Positions 35,258-43,730 of a DNA stretch of 64,000 nucleotides are shown in pieces. The notes below the pieces were generated by a model that had not been told where the DNA came from, did not search any database, and saw only the letters and a program-made list of their open reading frames with translations. Made by a program: the position numbers and the translations under genes. Source of the stretch: Methanobrevibacter sp. (GTDB taxonomy: Archaea; Methanobacteriota; Methanobacteria; Methanobacteriales; Methanobacteriaceae); assembly GCA_017434555.1 (NCBI GenBank), contig JAFRFB010000033.1, positions 1 to 64,000 of the forward strand. The letters are read 5' to 3'. Positions within the stretch are counted from its first letter, which is position 1. Every line of letters starts with the position of its first letter.

Positions 35258-35296
35258 ATATGTCGTTATGAAAAGATTTATATGCCGTTATCGATA
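35258..35296 (+). promoter_or_regulatory. modABC promoter with tandem operator-like repeats
   Basis: ATATGTCGTTAT (35258-35269) and ATATGCCGTTAT (35280-35291) are direct repeats with 22-bp spacing, about two helical turns. They flank the TATA box ATTTATATG (35276-35284); TATCGATA (35289-35296) adds a palindrome. A molybdate or tungstate sensor is a reasonable guess for the binding protein. The leader from here to modA is about 270 nt. Besides a 27-codon open frame at 35393 nothing else is seen in the 443-nt gap. Confidence 0.5.
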
Positions 35297-35392
35297 TAAA
35301 CATAATTACTAATCATGATAATTAAATTGTAATTTAAGATTAGAAAAACGAAAGAGGAAAAATCAATATAAATTAATGAAAATTATTCATTG

Positions 35393-35476
35393 ATGTTATT
35401 TTTGATTGTTCTAATTTTATTATCTGTAGTTTCGGTATCAGATGTAAATACGAGTAAAAATATTTATATTACTTGA
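35393..35476 (+). other. Short signal-peptide-like open frame in the modA leader
   Basis: Reads MLFLIVLILLSVVSVSDVNT and seven more residues, then TGA. It is hydrophobic like a signal peptide and its ATG overlaps the TGA of a five-codon MKIIH frame. No ribosome site is clear. It could be a decayed signal peptide or a leader peptide; reported only as an open frame. Confidence 0.2.
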
Positions 35477-35574
35477 TGTGTATAAAAAACCTATTCATAT
35501 CAGCTTTTCAATCTTTAATTACTGCTTAATATCTGAATAGTAATATTTGATAATCTAATTAAAGGAGACAAATT

Positions 35575-36399
35575 ATGAAAACAAAAAATATGTTAATTAT
35601 TGCTATTGTAGCTATAGTAGTAGTTATTGGTGCAACCTCTGTTGTAAGCGCTGGATTATTTGACTTCTTAGGATCTAACTCTAATTTAGATGGACAAGAA
35701 GTTAACTTAGCTGCAGCAGCTAGTTTAAAAAACGTTTATGACGAAAAGTTAATTCCAATGTTCAAAGAAAAATACCCTGGTGTAAAAGTTACTCCTACCT
35801 ACGCTTCAAGTGGGGATTTACAATCACAAATTGAAAATGGTTTACAAGCAGATGTCTTTATGTCTGCGGCCAATAAACAGATGAATAAACTAGCAGAAGA
35901 AGGATTAGTCGACAATAAGACCAATGTTCAATTCTTAGAAAACAAAGTTGTTTTAATTGTACCTAAAGACTCAACTGCTAACATAACTTCATTTGATGAT
36001 TTGAAAAAAGTTAATGGAACTATCGCTATCGGTGACCCAGAATCCGTACCTGCAGGACAATACGCTAAAGAAGCAATGACCAACTTAGGTATTTGGAACG
36101 ATACCGAATCCAAATTATCCTTAGGTACTGATGTAACTGCAGTATTAAACCAAGTAGCTCAAGGATCTGCTGACTGCGGTATTGTATACTCAACTGATGC
36201 TAAATCCAACGATGGTGTAAAAGTTGTTTGTGAAGCTCCAGATGGTGCTTTAAAAACTCCAGTTATCTACCCTGTAGCTCAACTTACCAACAGTACACAC
36301 CCTGATGCTGCAAAAGCATTTATGGACTTCTTACAAACCAAAGAAGCTAAAGATATCTTTGTTGAATATGGATTTACCATCCACGAAGACAAAAAATAG
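35575..36399 (+). CDS. modA: Molybdate/tungstate ABC transporter substrate-binding protein
   Basis: 274 residues with a signal peptide (about 1-30, ending VVSAG) and a periplasmic-binding type-2 fold: VNLAAAASLKNVYDE, TYASSGDLQSQIENG, ADVFMSAANKQM and VPAGQYAKEAM (oxyanion-binding loops). Mo or W supplies formylmethanofuran and other molybdopterin enzymes in methanogens. First gene of modABC with AAAGGAGAC upstream. Which metal is preferred cannot be told. Confidence 0.94.
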   Translation: MKTKNMLIIAIVAIVVVIGATSVVSAGLFDFLGSNSNLDGQEVNLAAAASLKNVYDEKLIPMFKEKYPGVKVTPTYASSGDLQSQIENGLQADVFMSAANKQMNKLAEEGLVDNKTNVQFLENKVVLIVPKDSTANITSFDDLKKVNGTIAIGDPESVPAGQYAKEAMTNLGIWNDTESKLSLGTDVTAVLNQVAQGSADCGIVYSTDAKSNDGVKVVCEAPDGALKTPVIYPVAQLTNSTHPDAAKAFMDFLQTKEAKDIFVEYGFTIHEDKK

Positions 36400-36451
36400 A
36401 TTTAATACCTATTAATTAAAAAAAATAATAGTATATTAAGGAGATAAAGAC

Positions 36452-37126
36452 ATGATGGACTGGTCCCCCATTTTCATATCTATGAAAACAGCAAGCCTAT
36501 CAATTCTGATAACCTTTTTTGTAGGTTTGATTGTTGCTTGGCTTCTTGTTAAGATTAAAAATGACACATTAAAAATTGTATTGGACGGTATTTTTACACT
36601 CCCAATAGTATTGCCCCCTACAGTAGTCGGGTTTTTCCTATTATACATTTTTGGTGTTAGAGGACCTATAGGAAGCTTTTTTATATACTTTTTTGCTGTA
36701 AAAATAGCTTTTTCATGGCCTGCAACAGTTATTGCAGCCATAGTCATGTCTTTTCCTTTAATGTACAGATCCGCCAGAGGAGCATTTGAACAGGTTGATT
36801 CAAACCTGCTGGATGCAGGACGTACATTAGGTATGTCAGAATGGAAAATTTTCTGGAAAATTTTATTTGCAAATGCATTGCCTGGAATTATCAGTGGTGG
36901 AATTCTTGCTTATGCTCGTGGTTTAGGCGAATTCGGTGCTACAGCTATGCTTGCAGGTAATATTGCCGGACAAACAAGAACACTCCCTATGGCAGTTTAT
37001 TCAGAAGTGGCTGCTGGAAATATGGGAGAAGCTTTTAATTATGTAATAGTCATTGTTATCATATCATTTATAGCTATTTTTATTATGGATTATGTTTCCA
37101 TACGTAAGGAAAGGCAGTGGAAATAA
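36452..37126 (+). CDS. modB: Molybdate/tungstate ABC transporter permease
   Basis: 224 residues, about five membrane helices, with the BPD permease EAA loop EQVDSNLLDAGRTLGMSEWKIFWKI and the ModB-typical FGATAMLAGNI segment near the end. Forms the membrane channel with ModC. Follows modA by 52 nt with AAGGAGAT site, same operon. Confidence 0.93.
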   Translation: MMDWSPIFISMKTASLSILITFFVGLIVAWLLVKIKNDTLKIVLDGIFTLPIVLPPTVVGFFLLYIFGVRGPIGSFFIYFFAVKIAFSWPATVIAAIVMSFPLMYRSARGAFEQVDSNLLDAGRTLGMSEWKIFWKILFANALPGIISGGILAYARGLGEFGATAMLAGNIAGQTRTLPMAVYSEVAAGNMGEAFNYVIVIVIISFIAIFIMDYVSIRKERQWK

Positions 37127-37147
37127 TAACAATCAGAGGGACAGATT

Positions 37148-38182
37148 ATGAGTAATAAATTGTTAAAAGTGAATATCCATAAGGAACTTAAGGAATTCGA
37201 TTTGGATGTTGAATTTGAATTGAAAAATGGAAATTTAGGTATTCTCGGTCCTTCCGGCTGCGGTAAAAGTATGACATTGAAATCCATTGCAGGCATTGAA
37301 GATCCCGATGAGGGTGTTATTAGTTTAGTTATAGATGAAGAAACCACTTATTTTGATTCCGATAAAAAAATTAATTTAAAACCACAGCAAAGAAATGTAG
37401 GTTACTTATTTCAAAACTATGCTTTATTTCCCAACATGACCGTTGAAGAAAACATTGGCATAGGAGTATCTAAAGATAATCAGGAGAAAACAGTGCCTGA
37501 AATGATTAAGCGTTTTCATTTGGAGGGCCTTGAAAAAAGATATCCGAGACAACTGTCCGGAGGCCAGCAGCAGAGAGTGGCTTTAGCCCGTATAATGGCA
37601 TACGGTCCGGACGTTATATTGCTGGATGAACCATTCAGTGCCATGGATACTTTCTTAAAGGAACAGTTACGTATTGAACTGGCTAATTCACTAAAAGATT
37701 TTGACGGATTTACTATTTTAGTTACTCATGACCGTGATGAGGCATTCCAGTTCTGTAATGAACTTATAATATTGGACGAAGGAAAGATTATAGCAAAAGG
37801 AAATACATATGAAATCTTTGAGAATCCGAAAAAAGTTCAGGTTGCAAGACTTACAGGATGTAAAAACATTTCAGAAATAGAAATTATAGATGACTATCAT
37901 CTCAAATCCCATGATTGGGGATTGACATTTGAAGTATCCGAAAAGATTACTCCAAATATTACCCATATAGGAATAAGAGCTCATGACTTTTCCGCTGCTG
38001 AAAAAGATGAAGTTAATGCCTTTGATACTGAAAATTCAACAAAAATGGAAATGCCATTTGAGTGGGAAGTAACTTTGTCAAACGGTTTATGGTGGAAATA
38101 CGAAAAGCAGATTTATGACCATGAATTTGAGATTCCAAAGTATCTAAAAGTGAATCCTAAAGATATAATACTATTAGAATAG
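37148..38182 (+). CDS. modC: Molybdate/tungstate ABC transporter ATPase
   Basis: 344 residues. Walker A GPSGCGKSMT (about 34-43), Q-loop FQNYALFPN, signature LSGGQQQRVALAR, Walker B VILLDEPFSAMD and switch His in LVTHDRDEAF. The C-terminal 110 residues form a MOP/TOBE-like domain. Closes the modABC operon. Confidence 0.94.
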   Translation: MSNKLLKVNIHKELKEFDLDVEFELKNGNLGILGPSGCGKSMTLKSIAGIEDPDEGVISLVIDEETTYFDSDKKINLKPQQRNVGYLFQNYALFPNMTVEENIGIGVSKDNQEKTVPEMIKRFHLEGLEKRYPRQLSGGQQQRVALARIMAYGPDVILLDEPFSAMDTFLKEQLRIELANSLKDFDGFTILVTHDRDEAFQFCNELIILDEGKIIAKGNTYEIFENPKKVQVARLTGCKNISEIEIIDDYHLKSHDWGLTFEVSEKITPNITHIGIRAHDFSAAEKDEVNAFDTENSTKMEMPFEWEVTLSNGLWWKYEKQIYDHEFEIPKYLKVNPKDIILLE

Positions 38183-38238
38183 TTCAATTATATCCCACTA
38201 CTTTTTTATAACAAATATTTAAAATTAGAAAATACTTC

Positions 38239-38317
38239 AATCAAATAAAGTACTTCACCTAGATGAAGTTGAAACCCGAACTTTAATCAAATAAAGTACT
38301 TCACCTAGATGAAGTTG
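38239..38317. repeat. Two perfect 33-bp direct repeats containing a hairpin
   Basis: AATCAAATAAAGTACTTCAC...GAAGTTG occurs at 38239-38271 and 38285-38317, separated by 13 nt. Each copy contains ACTTCACCTAGATGAAGT, an 18-nt near-palindrome with CTAG at its centre and one mismatch. They follow modC by about 55 nt. Two copies and a short spacer do not make a CRISPR array. Possible terminators, element remnants or protein sites. Confidence 0.7.
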
Positions 38318-38330
38318 GTGTCCAAATATT

Positions 38331-38709
38331 ATGAAAACTAATTATTTACCAATAAATTTACAGATTATAGTTTTTCAGAACAATTTTTCATCAGGAGTTC
38401 GACAAACATTGAATAAGTCGTATTGCAAAGGCATGTTGAAAAATACATTATATTTCAGCAATAGCATTAATTATTTCATGGAAAATAACATTTAAAGATG
38501 ATTATATGAAGTATTTGATATACACCACAATGATTTAATCAAATGCCATATTAACACCCTCGCAGTTAATGCAAAAGACACTCCATTAAAACCTAAACAA
38601 AAAAATTACCTTTGATTTAATTAACTCCAAAAGCAATTATTCAATATGCAAAGAATATATGAAAATATCGGGAAATAATTATCATCAGACAAAAATTATA
38701 TTAAAATAA
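38331..38709 (+). pseudogene. Decayed coding sequence, frameshifted, unknown family
   Basis: Three protein-like segments follow one another in different frames: a 54-codon frame from ATG 38331 to TAA 38493, then EVFDIHHNDLIKCHINTLAV and on to a stop at 38613-38615, then DLINSKSNYSICKEY and a stop at 38707. The last two would join through a frameshift. Low complexity and no ribosome site suggest a dead gene; the family is not recognised. The gap 38183-38750 holds this, the repeats above, and nothing else. Confidence 0.35.
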
Positions 38710-38750
38710 AATAATAGATAGAAATTTAATTAAAAAAGATAGGTGAAAAA

Positions 38751-39164
38751 ATGTCAGATATTGAAAAAGTAAACGACTTTTTAGCAGATGCAGGAGTATT
38801 TTTCCTTGCAAGCATAGACGGTGATCAGGCAAAATGCAGACCTTTAGGTTTTCACATGCTAATCGACGACAAAATATACTTCGGCGTAGGAACCTTTAAG
38901 GAAGTATGGAAACAAATGCAGGAAAACCCAAAAATAGAAATCGTTGCACTAAACGATGAAAAAGATAAATTCATAAGATATTATGGAACTGCAACAGCAG
39001 ATGACAACCCGGAACTTGTTGAAAAAACCTTTGAGATAATGCCTGAAATCGGTGAAATCTATAAGGCAAACAACTGGGAAATGGGAATATTCTATCTTGA
39101 TGATGCTACTGCAGAATTCAGAAACATGATGGAAATTGAAGAAACCTTAAAATTTAAATATTAA
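38751..39164 (+). CDS. Pyridoxamine 5'-phosphate oxidase-like flavin-binding protein
   Basis: 137 residues with a FMN-binding split-barrel layout: VNDFLADAGVFFLASIDGDQAKCRPLGF, YFGVGTFKEVWKQMQENPKIEIV, and GTATADDNPELVEK. The family covers small redox or F420/flavin-binding proteins of unknown substrate. GATAGGTGAAAAA site upstream. It stands alone, convergent with the CMD-family gene. Confidence 0.85.
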   Translation: MSDIEKVNDFLADAGVFFLASIDGDQAKCRPLGFHMLIDDKIYFGVGTFKEVWKQMQENPKIEIVALNDEKDKFIRYYGTATADDNPELVEKTFEIMPEIGEIYKANNWEMGIFYLDDATAEFRNMMEIEETLKFKY

Positions 39165-39175
39165 TGCTTTATGCA

Positions 39176-39868
39176 TTAATATTCATTAATTATTGCCAAT
39201 GCATTCAATGTTCTTGGAAAACCGATATAAGGTAAAAGAATAGTCAATGCATCTATTAAAATCGCTTTATCATTGCCAACATTAAAATTACCCTGTACGT
39301 GACCCCTTAACTGATTTTCACAGCCCCCAAGAGTTGCAAGTACACAGAATGTTATCAGTTCCCTGTCCTGATCAGTTAAGGCATCCCTTGTGTAGAAATC
39401 ACCGAAGCAGTATCCTGAAAGAAAGTCATTGAATCTTTCCTGGCCTTCGGGAGTGTTGTCAATCATTGCCTGAATATTTTCAGCACCAAAATACTTATTT
39501 TGAATTTCCAATCCTTTTTCATGCCTATTATCTGGGTTAACTGTAGAAATGCTTTTTAAAGGAAGTTCAACGCCATTTTTTGATAAAACGTCATTTGTTA
39601 TTTCAAATAATTCAAATGTTTTTCCAAGGCCCACATATGCAACTGACTGATACAGCACCTCCTTAATCTCTACAGGAGTTAAGACCTCCAATGCGTCACG
39701 AACGGCAATCGCATATTTTTCCTTTGAGGTGTTGGTTATTAATGTGGCCAAGGTAACTATGAATCTCGTTCTTTTTGATATGGAAACGTATTCCAGTATC
39801 TCCTTGTTATTGAAATGATTAAATATCTCAAAAAAATCAGGATCGTTTTTCTTTAATTTCAAATTCAT
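39176..39868 (-). CDS. Carboxymuconolactone decarboxylase family protein
   Basis: 230 residues, two CMD-type repeats: RFIVTLATLITNTSKEKYAIAVRDALEVLTPVEIKEV (about 37-75) and QDRELITFCVLATLGGCENQLRGHVQGNFNVGNDK (about 167-202). The CxxxH of peroxidase-active members is present only loosely as CENQLRGH, so peroxidase activity is possible. GGGGG lies 2 nt before the ATG. Its upstream region carries two DtxR-like sites. Confidence 0.82.
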   Translation of the reverse strand: MNLKLKKNDPDFFEIFNHFNNKEILEYVSISKRTRFIVTLATLITNTSKEKYAIAVRDALEVLTPVEIKEVLYQSVAYVGLGKTFELFEITNDVLSKNGVELPLKSISTVNPDNRHEKGLEIQNKYFGAENIQAMIDNTPEGQERFNDFLSGYCFGDFYTRDALTDQDRELITFCVLATLGGCENQLRGHVQGNFNVGNDKAILIDALTILLPYIGFPRTLNALAIINEY

Positions 39869-39932
39869 TCCCCCTAATTAATTATAAATTTATAAAACAT
39901 AATTGTTAAATTTTTACGAAAAGGAGAATGGT

Positions 39933-39962
39933 GAAAAAGAAAAAATTGAATTTTTCTTTTTC
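39933..39962. other. Long AT-rich inverted repeat upstream of the CMD gene
   Basis: GAAAAAGAAAAAATT (39933-39947) pairs with AATTTTTCTTTTTC (39949-39962), a stem of about 13 bp. It could be a transcript hairpin in the CMD-gene leader or a terminator of a lost gene. Confidence 0.35.
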
Positions 39963-40052
39963 TATTTGATGATAAAATATAACCTCATTTATCACCCATA
40001 TAACTTAATAGATAATTTATTATACATTATATTTAAAATTAACTATTTTAAA

Positions 40053-40107
40053 TTTAGATTTACCTAAATAAAAAGAAAATAAGTGGTTAAATTTAGTTTA
40101 ACCTAAA
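40053..40107. promoter_or_regulatory. Two DtxR-like operator palindromes
   Basis: TTTAGATTTACCTAAA (40053-40068) and TTTAGTTTAACCTAAA (40092-40107) share the half-site TTTAG..T / ACCTAAA, similar to archaeal DtxR/IdeR-type metal-repressor sites. They lie upstream of the CMD gene and just past the stop of the 66-residue protein gene. Assignment to the DtxR family is inferred from the motif. Confidence 0.45.
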
Positions 40108-40119
40108 ATATAAACGATA

Positions 40120-40320
40120 CTATTTTTCATCATCTTTTTTAGCAGAACAACCTAGCAAGTCTCCAATCATGAATCCTCCGACAAAAACACTTTTCATACA
40201 GTTATAGGCAAAAGATTCAGTAGTATTTAACTTCCATACTTCTTTTTTACTGGTTAATTCATCGTTTTCGTCAACGACAATTGTATCTTCAAAATCAACA
40301 TCTTTTTTCTTAGCCATCAT
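40120..40320 (-). CDS. Small protein, unknown
   Basis: 66 residues, charged N-terminus (KKKDVDFEDTIVVDENDELTSKKE) and a hydrophobic Gly-rich C-terminal part (FVGGFMIGDLLGCSAKK) that might pack on a membrane or partner. GAGGTAAT lies just before the ATG. A palindrome TTTAGTTATATCTAAA 90 bp upstream could control it. Family not recognised. Confidence 0.55.
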   Translation of the reverse strand: MMAKKKDVDFEDTIVVDENDELTSKKEVWKLNTTESFAYNCMKSVFVGGFMIGDLLGCSAKKDDEK

Positions 40321-40409
40321 ATTACCTCAAATTAATTATTTGCTTAAATATAGATTATATCATAAATAATATTTAAAATTAACTTAGTTTAATTAAAAAA
40401 ACGTGTAAA

Positions 40410-40425
40410 TTTAGTTATATCTAAA
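40410..40425. promoter_or_regulatory. DtxR-like operator palindrome
   Basis: TTTAGTTATATCTAAA, a 16-nt palindrome of the same TTTAG/CTAAA type as the sites at 40053 and 40092. It is upstream of the 66-residue protein gene; a TATA-like TTTTAAATATT follows near 40370-40380. Confidence 0.35.
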
Positions 40426-40452
40426 AAAAAAGTTTTTATAAACCTAAAAAAT

Positions 40453-41628
40453 TTAATTCTTTCTAAGTGAAAAGAGAGCTATCGGAAGTGCAAGAAATGT
40501 GATTGCAGATGCCACATAATACATCATAGTATATCCTGTCGCAGGAGATACGAAACTTCCAAGGAGTGCTGGGCCAAAACCCATCGTAGCATCACAGAAT
40601 ATGAAAAATGTTGATAAGGCATATGAACGACGGGAAAGAGGAGAGTTTCTAGTTACAATTGTTGTGCATGCTGAGTTTAATGTTCCGAAACCTAATGCGA
40701 CACAGACCGCACATATGAAAACCGTGATATATGAAGGTGCCCATGCAATTAAAAAGATACCTATACTTTGCGCTAGAATTCCAACAACACATATTATCAT
40801 GTCACCGTATTTGTCCTGAATTTTACCTGCAATAGGCCTTGATGCAACCAGACAAATAGAATATATGATAAAGAAGTATGAAAAGGCATCAACCAGATTG
40901 ACTTCAGCAGCATATAATCTGTAAAATGACAATATTGAAACATAACCCAGAGCAGTTAATGCTGTAAAAAATGAGACAGGTATTGCCTTTATTTCAAAAA
41001 TCTTTTCAAATAGGCTATATGATTTACTTTCATCAATTTCACCATCAGTTTTTGTATCAAAGTTATCTGTATTAATTAAAAACATGGCAGTTAATGCAAT
41101 GGCTGAAAATATCATTGCCGCTATAAAACAGCCTGAAGCTGAAAAATTGTCATATAGAAATGCGCCGATATATGGACCAAGACCAACGGCAATTGTTGTT
41201 CCAAGCATGAAGTAACCGAATGCCTCACCAAAACGGCTTTTAGGAAGGATTTCACTAGCAATTGTAACGATTGCATTGGCAGAGGCTCCAAAACCAATAC
41301 CATGGATAAATCGGACTATAATTAACATACCAACATCATTGACAAAAAAATACAAAAAGCAGGAAATAAAGTGAATTCCCATGAAAATCAGCGCAATCTT
41401 TTTCCAGCTGTGTTTTCCCAAAGCGTTTCCTGAATAGATTCTTGATAGAAGGCCTCCGAAAATATAAATCCCTGAAACTAATCCTGCAATTGTTGCAGAA
41501 GATCCCATGGCTGTGGCGTATTCCGTCAGTGTAGACATCAGCGCATACATTACAAGAGCAGTAAAAAGAAGTGCTGTAAAAATCAGAAAAAATGACTTTG
41601 TAAATATTTTTTCGTTATTGGCATTCAT
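40453..41628 (-). CDS. MFS transporter
   Basis: 391 residues with about 12 membrane helices. The loop-2 motif reads GLVSGIYIFGGLLSRIYSGNAL and the second-half counterpart SICLVASRPIAGKIQDKYGD. Substrate unknown; drug or sugar efflux is typical. No ribosome site precedes the ATG, so leaderless translation is possible. Followed by the 66-residue protein gene on the same strand. Confidence 0.88.
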   Translation of the reverse strand: MNANNEKIFTKSFFLIFTALLFTALVMYALMSTLTEYATAMGSSATIAGLVSGIYIFGGLLSRIYSGNALGKHSWKKIALIFMGIHFISCFLYFFVNDVGMLIIVRFIHGIGFGASANAIVTIASEILPKSRFGEAFGYFMLGTTIAVGLGPYIGAFLYDNFSASGCFIAAMIFSAIALTAMFLINTDNFDTKTDGEIDESKSYSLFEKIFEIKAIPVSFFTALTALGYVSILSFYRLYAAEVNLVDAFSYFFIIYSICLVASRPIAGKIQDKYGDMIICVVGILAQSIGIFLIAWAPSYITVFICAVCVALGFGTLNSACTTIVTRNSPLSRRSYALSTFFIFCDATMGFGPALLGSFVSPATGYTMMYYVASAITFLALPIALFSLRKN

Positions 41629-41682
41629 TAAAATAATATTTAGAAATTAAACTATAAAAAAATAAGCAAAATAAAGAAGAAA

Positions 41683-41796
41683 TTAATCTCCTTTATTCCA
41701 GTTTATTATACCATAAACAATACAGAAAAGTGTGGATAAGATAATTCCAACATATACTCCCCAAATCCATGGGTCTTCAATTCCCAAAACCATCAT
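41683..41796 (-). CDS. Symporter small accessory subunit
   Basis: 37 residues, reading MMVLGIEDPWIWGVYVGIIL then STLFCIVYGIINWNKGD: a single membrane helix with the IEDPW and YGxINWN pattern of the tiny proteins that accompany some sodium:solute symporters. The ATG overlaps the TAA of the symporter gene (TAATG), so translation is coupled. Too short for usual gene finders; called from the context and the motif. Confidence 0.8.
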   Translation of the reverse strand: MMVLGIEDPWIWGVYVGIILSTLFCIVYGIINWNKGD

Positions 41797-43406
41797 TATG
41801 CTTCACTTCCTTTATTGTCAATATTTTTAAAAGCTTCATCAATAACTTCCTTGGCAGGAGGTTTTGTAAGTAAACTTACAACAACAGTAAATACTGCTGA
41901 AACAGGCACTGCTATTAACATCACATCAATAAACGGCCATGGTGCAGAAGGAATAATAGTTTCAACACCAAGTAATGCCATACATATTCCAAGACCTTTT
42001 GCAGTTTTTGCAAATACGAAAATCATCCAGAATAAACTTACGAATGTTCCGGATACGATTCCTGCAATAGCTCCAGGTCTTGTAATTCCTTTCCAGTAGA
42101 GTGCACCTAAAAATACAGGAAGGAATGCTGCTGCACAGATTTCAAAGAAGAGACTTGTTCCAAGTGCAACTACACTTCCAGGAAGTGAAAATGCCATTAT
42201 CAATGCTAAAATAATAGCTATTAAAATACCAACTCTTGAAATTGTTATCTGGTCAAGTTTCTGTTTGGATTTTTCTCTTATTGTACCATAAATATCAACA
42301 CCGAATGCTGTTCCCTGAGTATGAAGCTGTGAGGATATTGTTGACATTGCAGCTGCAATCAAGGACAATAAAAAGATATATACAAACCATTCAGGCATTG
42401 CTGATGTAATAAATGTCGGTATGATTTTGTCAATGTTTCCTCCAACCATATCAACTGCGATTTTACCGAAGTTTTGATGGAAATATACATTGGAAAGAGA
42501 TCCTACAATATAAGCGGTTGTCGGCATGATTGCAATGAAAATACCCCCAATCAATACTGATCTGTTTAATTCTTTATCTGATTTTACTGTCATGAATCTT
42601 ACAATCAATGAAGGCTGAGCAAGCACACCAATACCTACACCAATAAGGGTAGATGATACAAGTGACCACCAGAATGGCGTTCCCAGCTGTGGAAAACTCG
42701 TCCATCCCGTACCACCCGTCGCTATGGCATCAGCAGGATATAGATTTACCATATTTGTAAGAGCAGTGTTTGCATTTGTAACTCCTCCAAGTAACCAATA
42801 GATAAATACAAGCAAAAATACCATTGCAACAACCATTATGGAACCCTGCAATGCATCTGTATACATTACTCCACGGATTCCTCCAAAGAGCACATAGAAT
42901 GTGATAATTATTGATAGAATAAGAAGTGCAATACTGAAATCGATTAAAAGTGAAGATTCCAAAAATCTTGCAGCACCTATTAAAACAACAGCTGCATAAA
43001 GAGGCATTGCACAGAAAATTATTAAACCTGAGAAATAATGGATGAATTTGGAATCAAAACGCTTTCCTAAAAACTCAGGAAATGTTAAAGAGCCCAAAGC
43101 ATGACCCATTCTACGGGTTCTTTTTCCTAAGAGTATGAATGCTATTATTACTCCAACAATAATATTAAGGAAAGCCAACCATAAAACACTCATCCCATAT
43201 TCACCTGCGACTCCTCCAAAACCTACAATAGCTGCTGTCGAGATAAAAGTAGCTCCATAACTCATTGCCATAATAAATGGATGAGTATCCTTACCAGCTA
43301 TCATAAAATCTTCTGAGGAATTGGTTTTTCTGTATGCATAATAACCTACAAAAACCAATGCAAAAATATAAATTATAAATACAATAGCTAAAATCATTAC
43401 GTCCAT
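41796..43406 (-). CDS. Sodium:solute symporter (SSS family)
   Basis: 536 residues, about 13 membrane helices. The SSS pattern is visible in DFMIAGKDTHPFIMAMSYGATFIST near the start, the GGIRGVMYTDALQG segment, and LIAAAMSTISSQLHTQGTAFG (sodium site). Substrate cannot be told; the neighbouring arylacetate-CoA ligase across the shared promoter suggests organic-acid uptake. Overlaps the small subunit gene. Confidence 0.9.
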   Translation of the reverse strand: MDVMILAIVFIIYIFALVFVGYYAYRKTNSSEDFMIAGKDTHPFIMAMSYGATFISTAAIVGFGGVAGEYGMSVLWLAFLNIIVGVIIAFILLGKRTRRMGHALGSLTFPEFLGKRFDSKFIHYFSGLIIFCAMPLYAAVVLIGAARFLESSLLIDFSIALLILSIIITFYVLFGGIRGVMYTDALQGSIMVVAMVFLLVFIYWLLGGVTNANTALTNMVNLYPADAIATGGTGWTSFPQLGTPFWWSLVSSTLIGVGIGVLAQPSLIVRFMTVKSDKELNRSVLIGGIFIAIMPTTAYIVGSLSNVYFHQNFGKIAVDMVGGNIDKIIPTFITSAMPEWFVYIFLLSLIAAAMSTISSQLHTQGTAFGVDIYGTIREKSKQKLDQITISRVGILIAIILALIMAFSLPGSVVALGTSLFFEICAAAFLPVFLGALYWKGITRPGAIAGIVSGTFVSLFWMIFVFAKTAKGLGICMALLGVETIIPSAPWPFIDVMLIAVPVSAVFTVVVSLLTKPPAKEVIDEAFKNIDNKGSEA

Positions 43407-43490
43407 AATTTAAACCTCAATAATATATTATATCCTATTAATTATATATCTCATTCTTTATTTAAAGATTATCATTAAAGATACATTAAT

Positions 43491-43657
43491 GTACAGAAAT
43501 GTACGATAAATATGTGACTAATTAAAACAGAATCAATATTTAAAAACGCCAACACAACATAGTACACAAATGTACAATAATATATGACTAATTACAACTG
43601 AATCGATATTTTAAACAAAATAAAACATCAACACAACATAGTACACAAATGTACAAT
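43491..43657. promoter_or_regulatory. Tandem ~75-bp repeats with GTACA-N4-TGTAC operators
   Basis: Three sites with perfect GTACA arms: GTACAGAAATGTAC (43491-43504), GTACACAAATGTAC (43562-43575) and the same at 43641-43654; TACATTAATGTA (43482-43493) partly overlaps the first. They repeat at 71 and 79 bp, and CAACACAACATA precedes both later ones. Between divergent symporter and ligase genes, they look like a regulator's binding array. The 324-nt gap contains these and the two promoters. Confidence 0.7.
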
Positions 43658-43730
43658 TAAAAAAAGCTTATATTATTAAAAAACCAAATATGAAAACGTA
43701 TGAAAAAATAATTTTAAAATAGGGATAAAT

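Noticed and set aside
38239-38317. CRISPR-like direct repeats
   Set aside because: Only two copies with a 13-nt spacer and no cas genes nearby; better described as duplicated hairpins.
43550-43657. CRISPR or tandem satellite
   Set aside because: Repeat copies carry GTACA palindromes in a divergent promoter and are not separated by unique spacers of uniform length; operators fit better.
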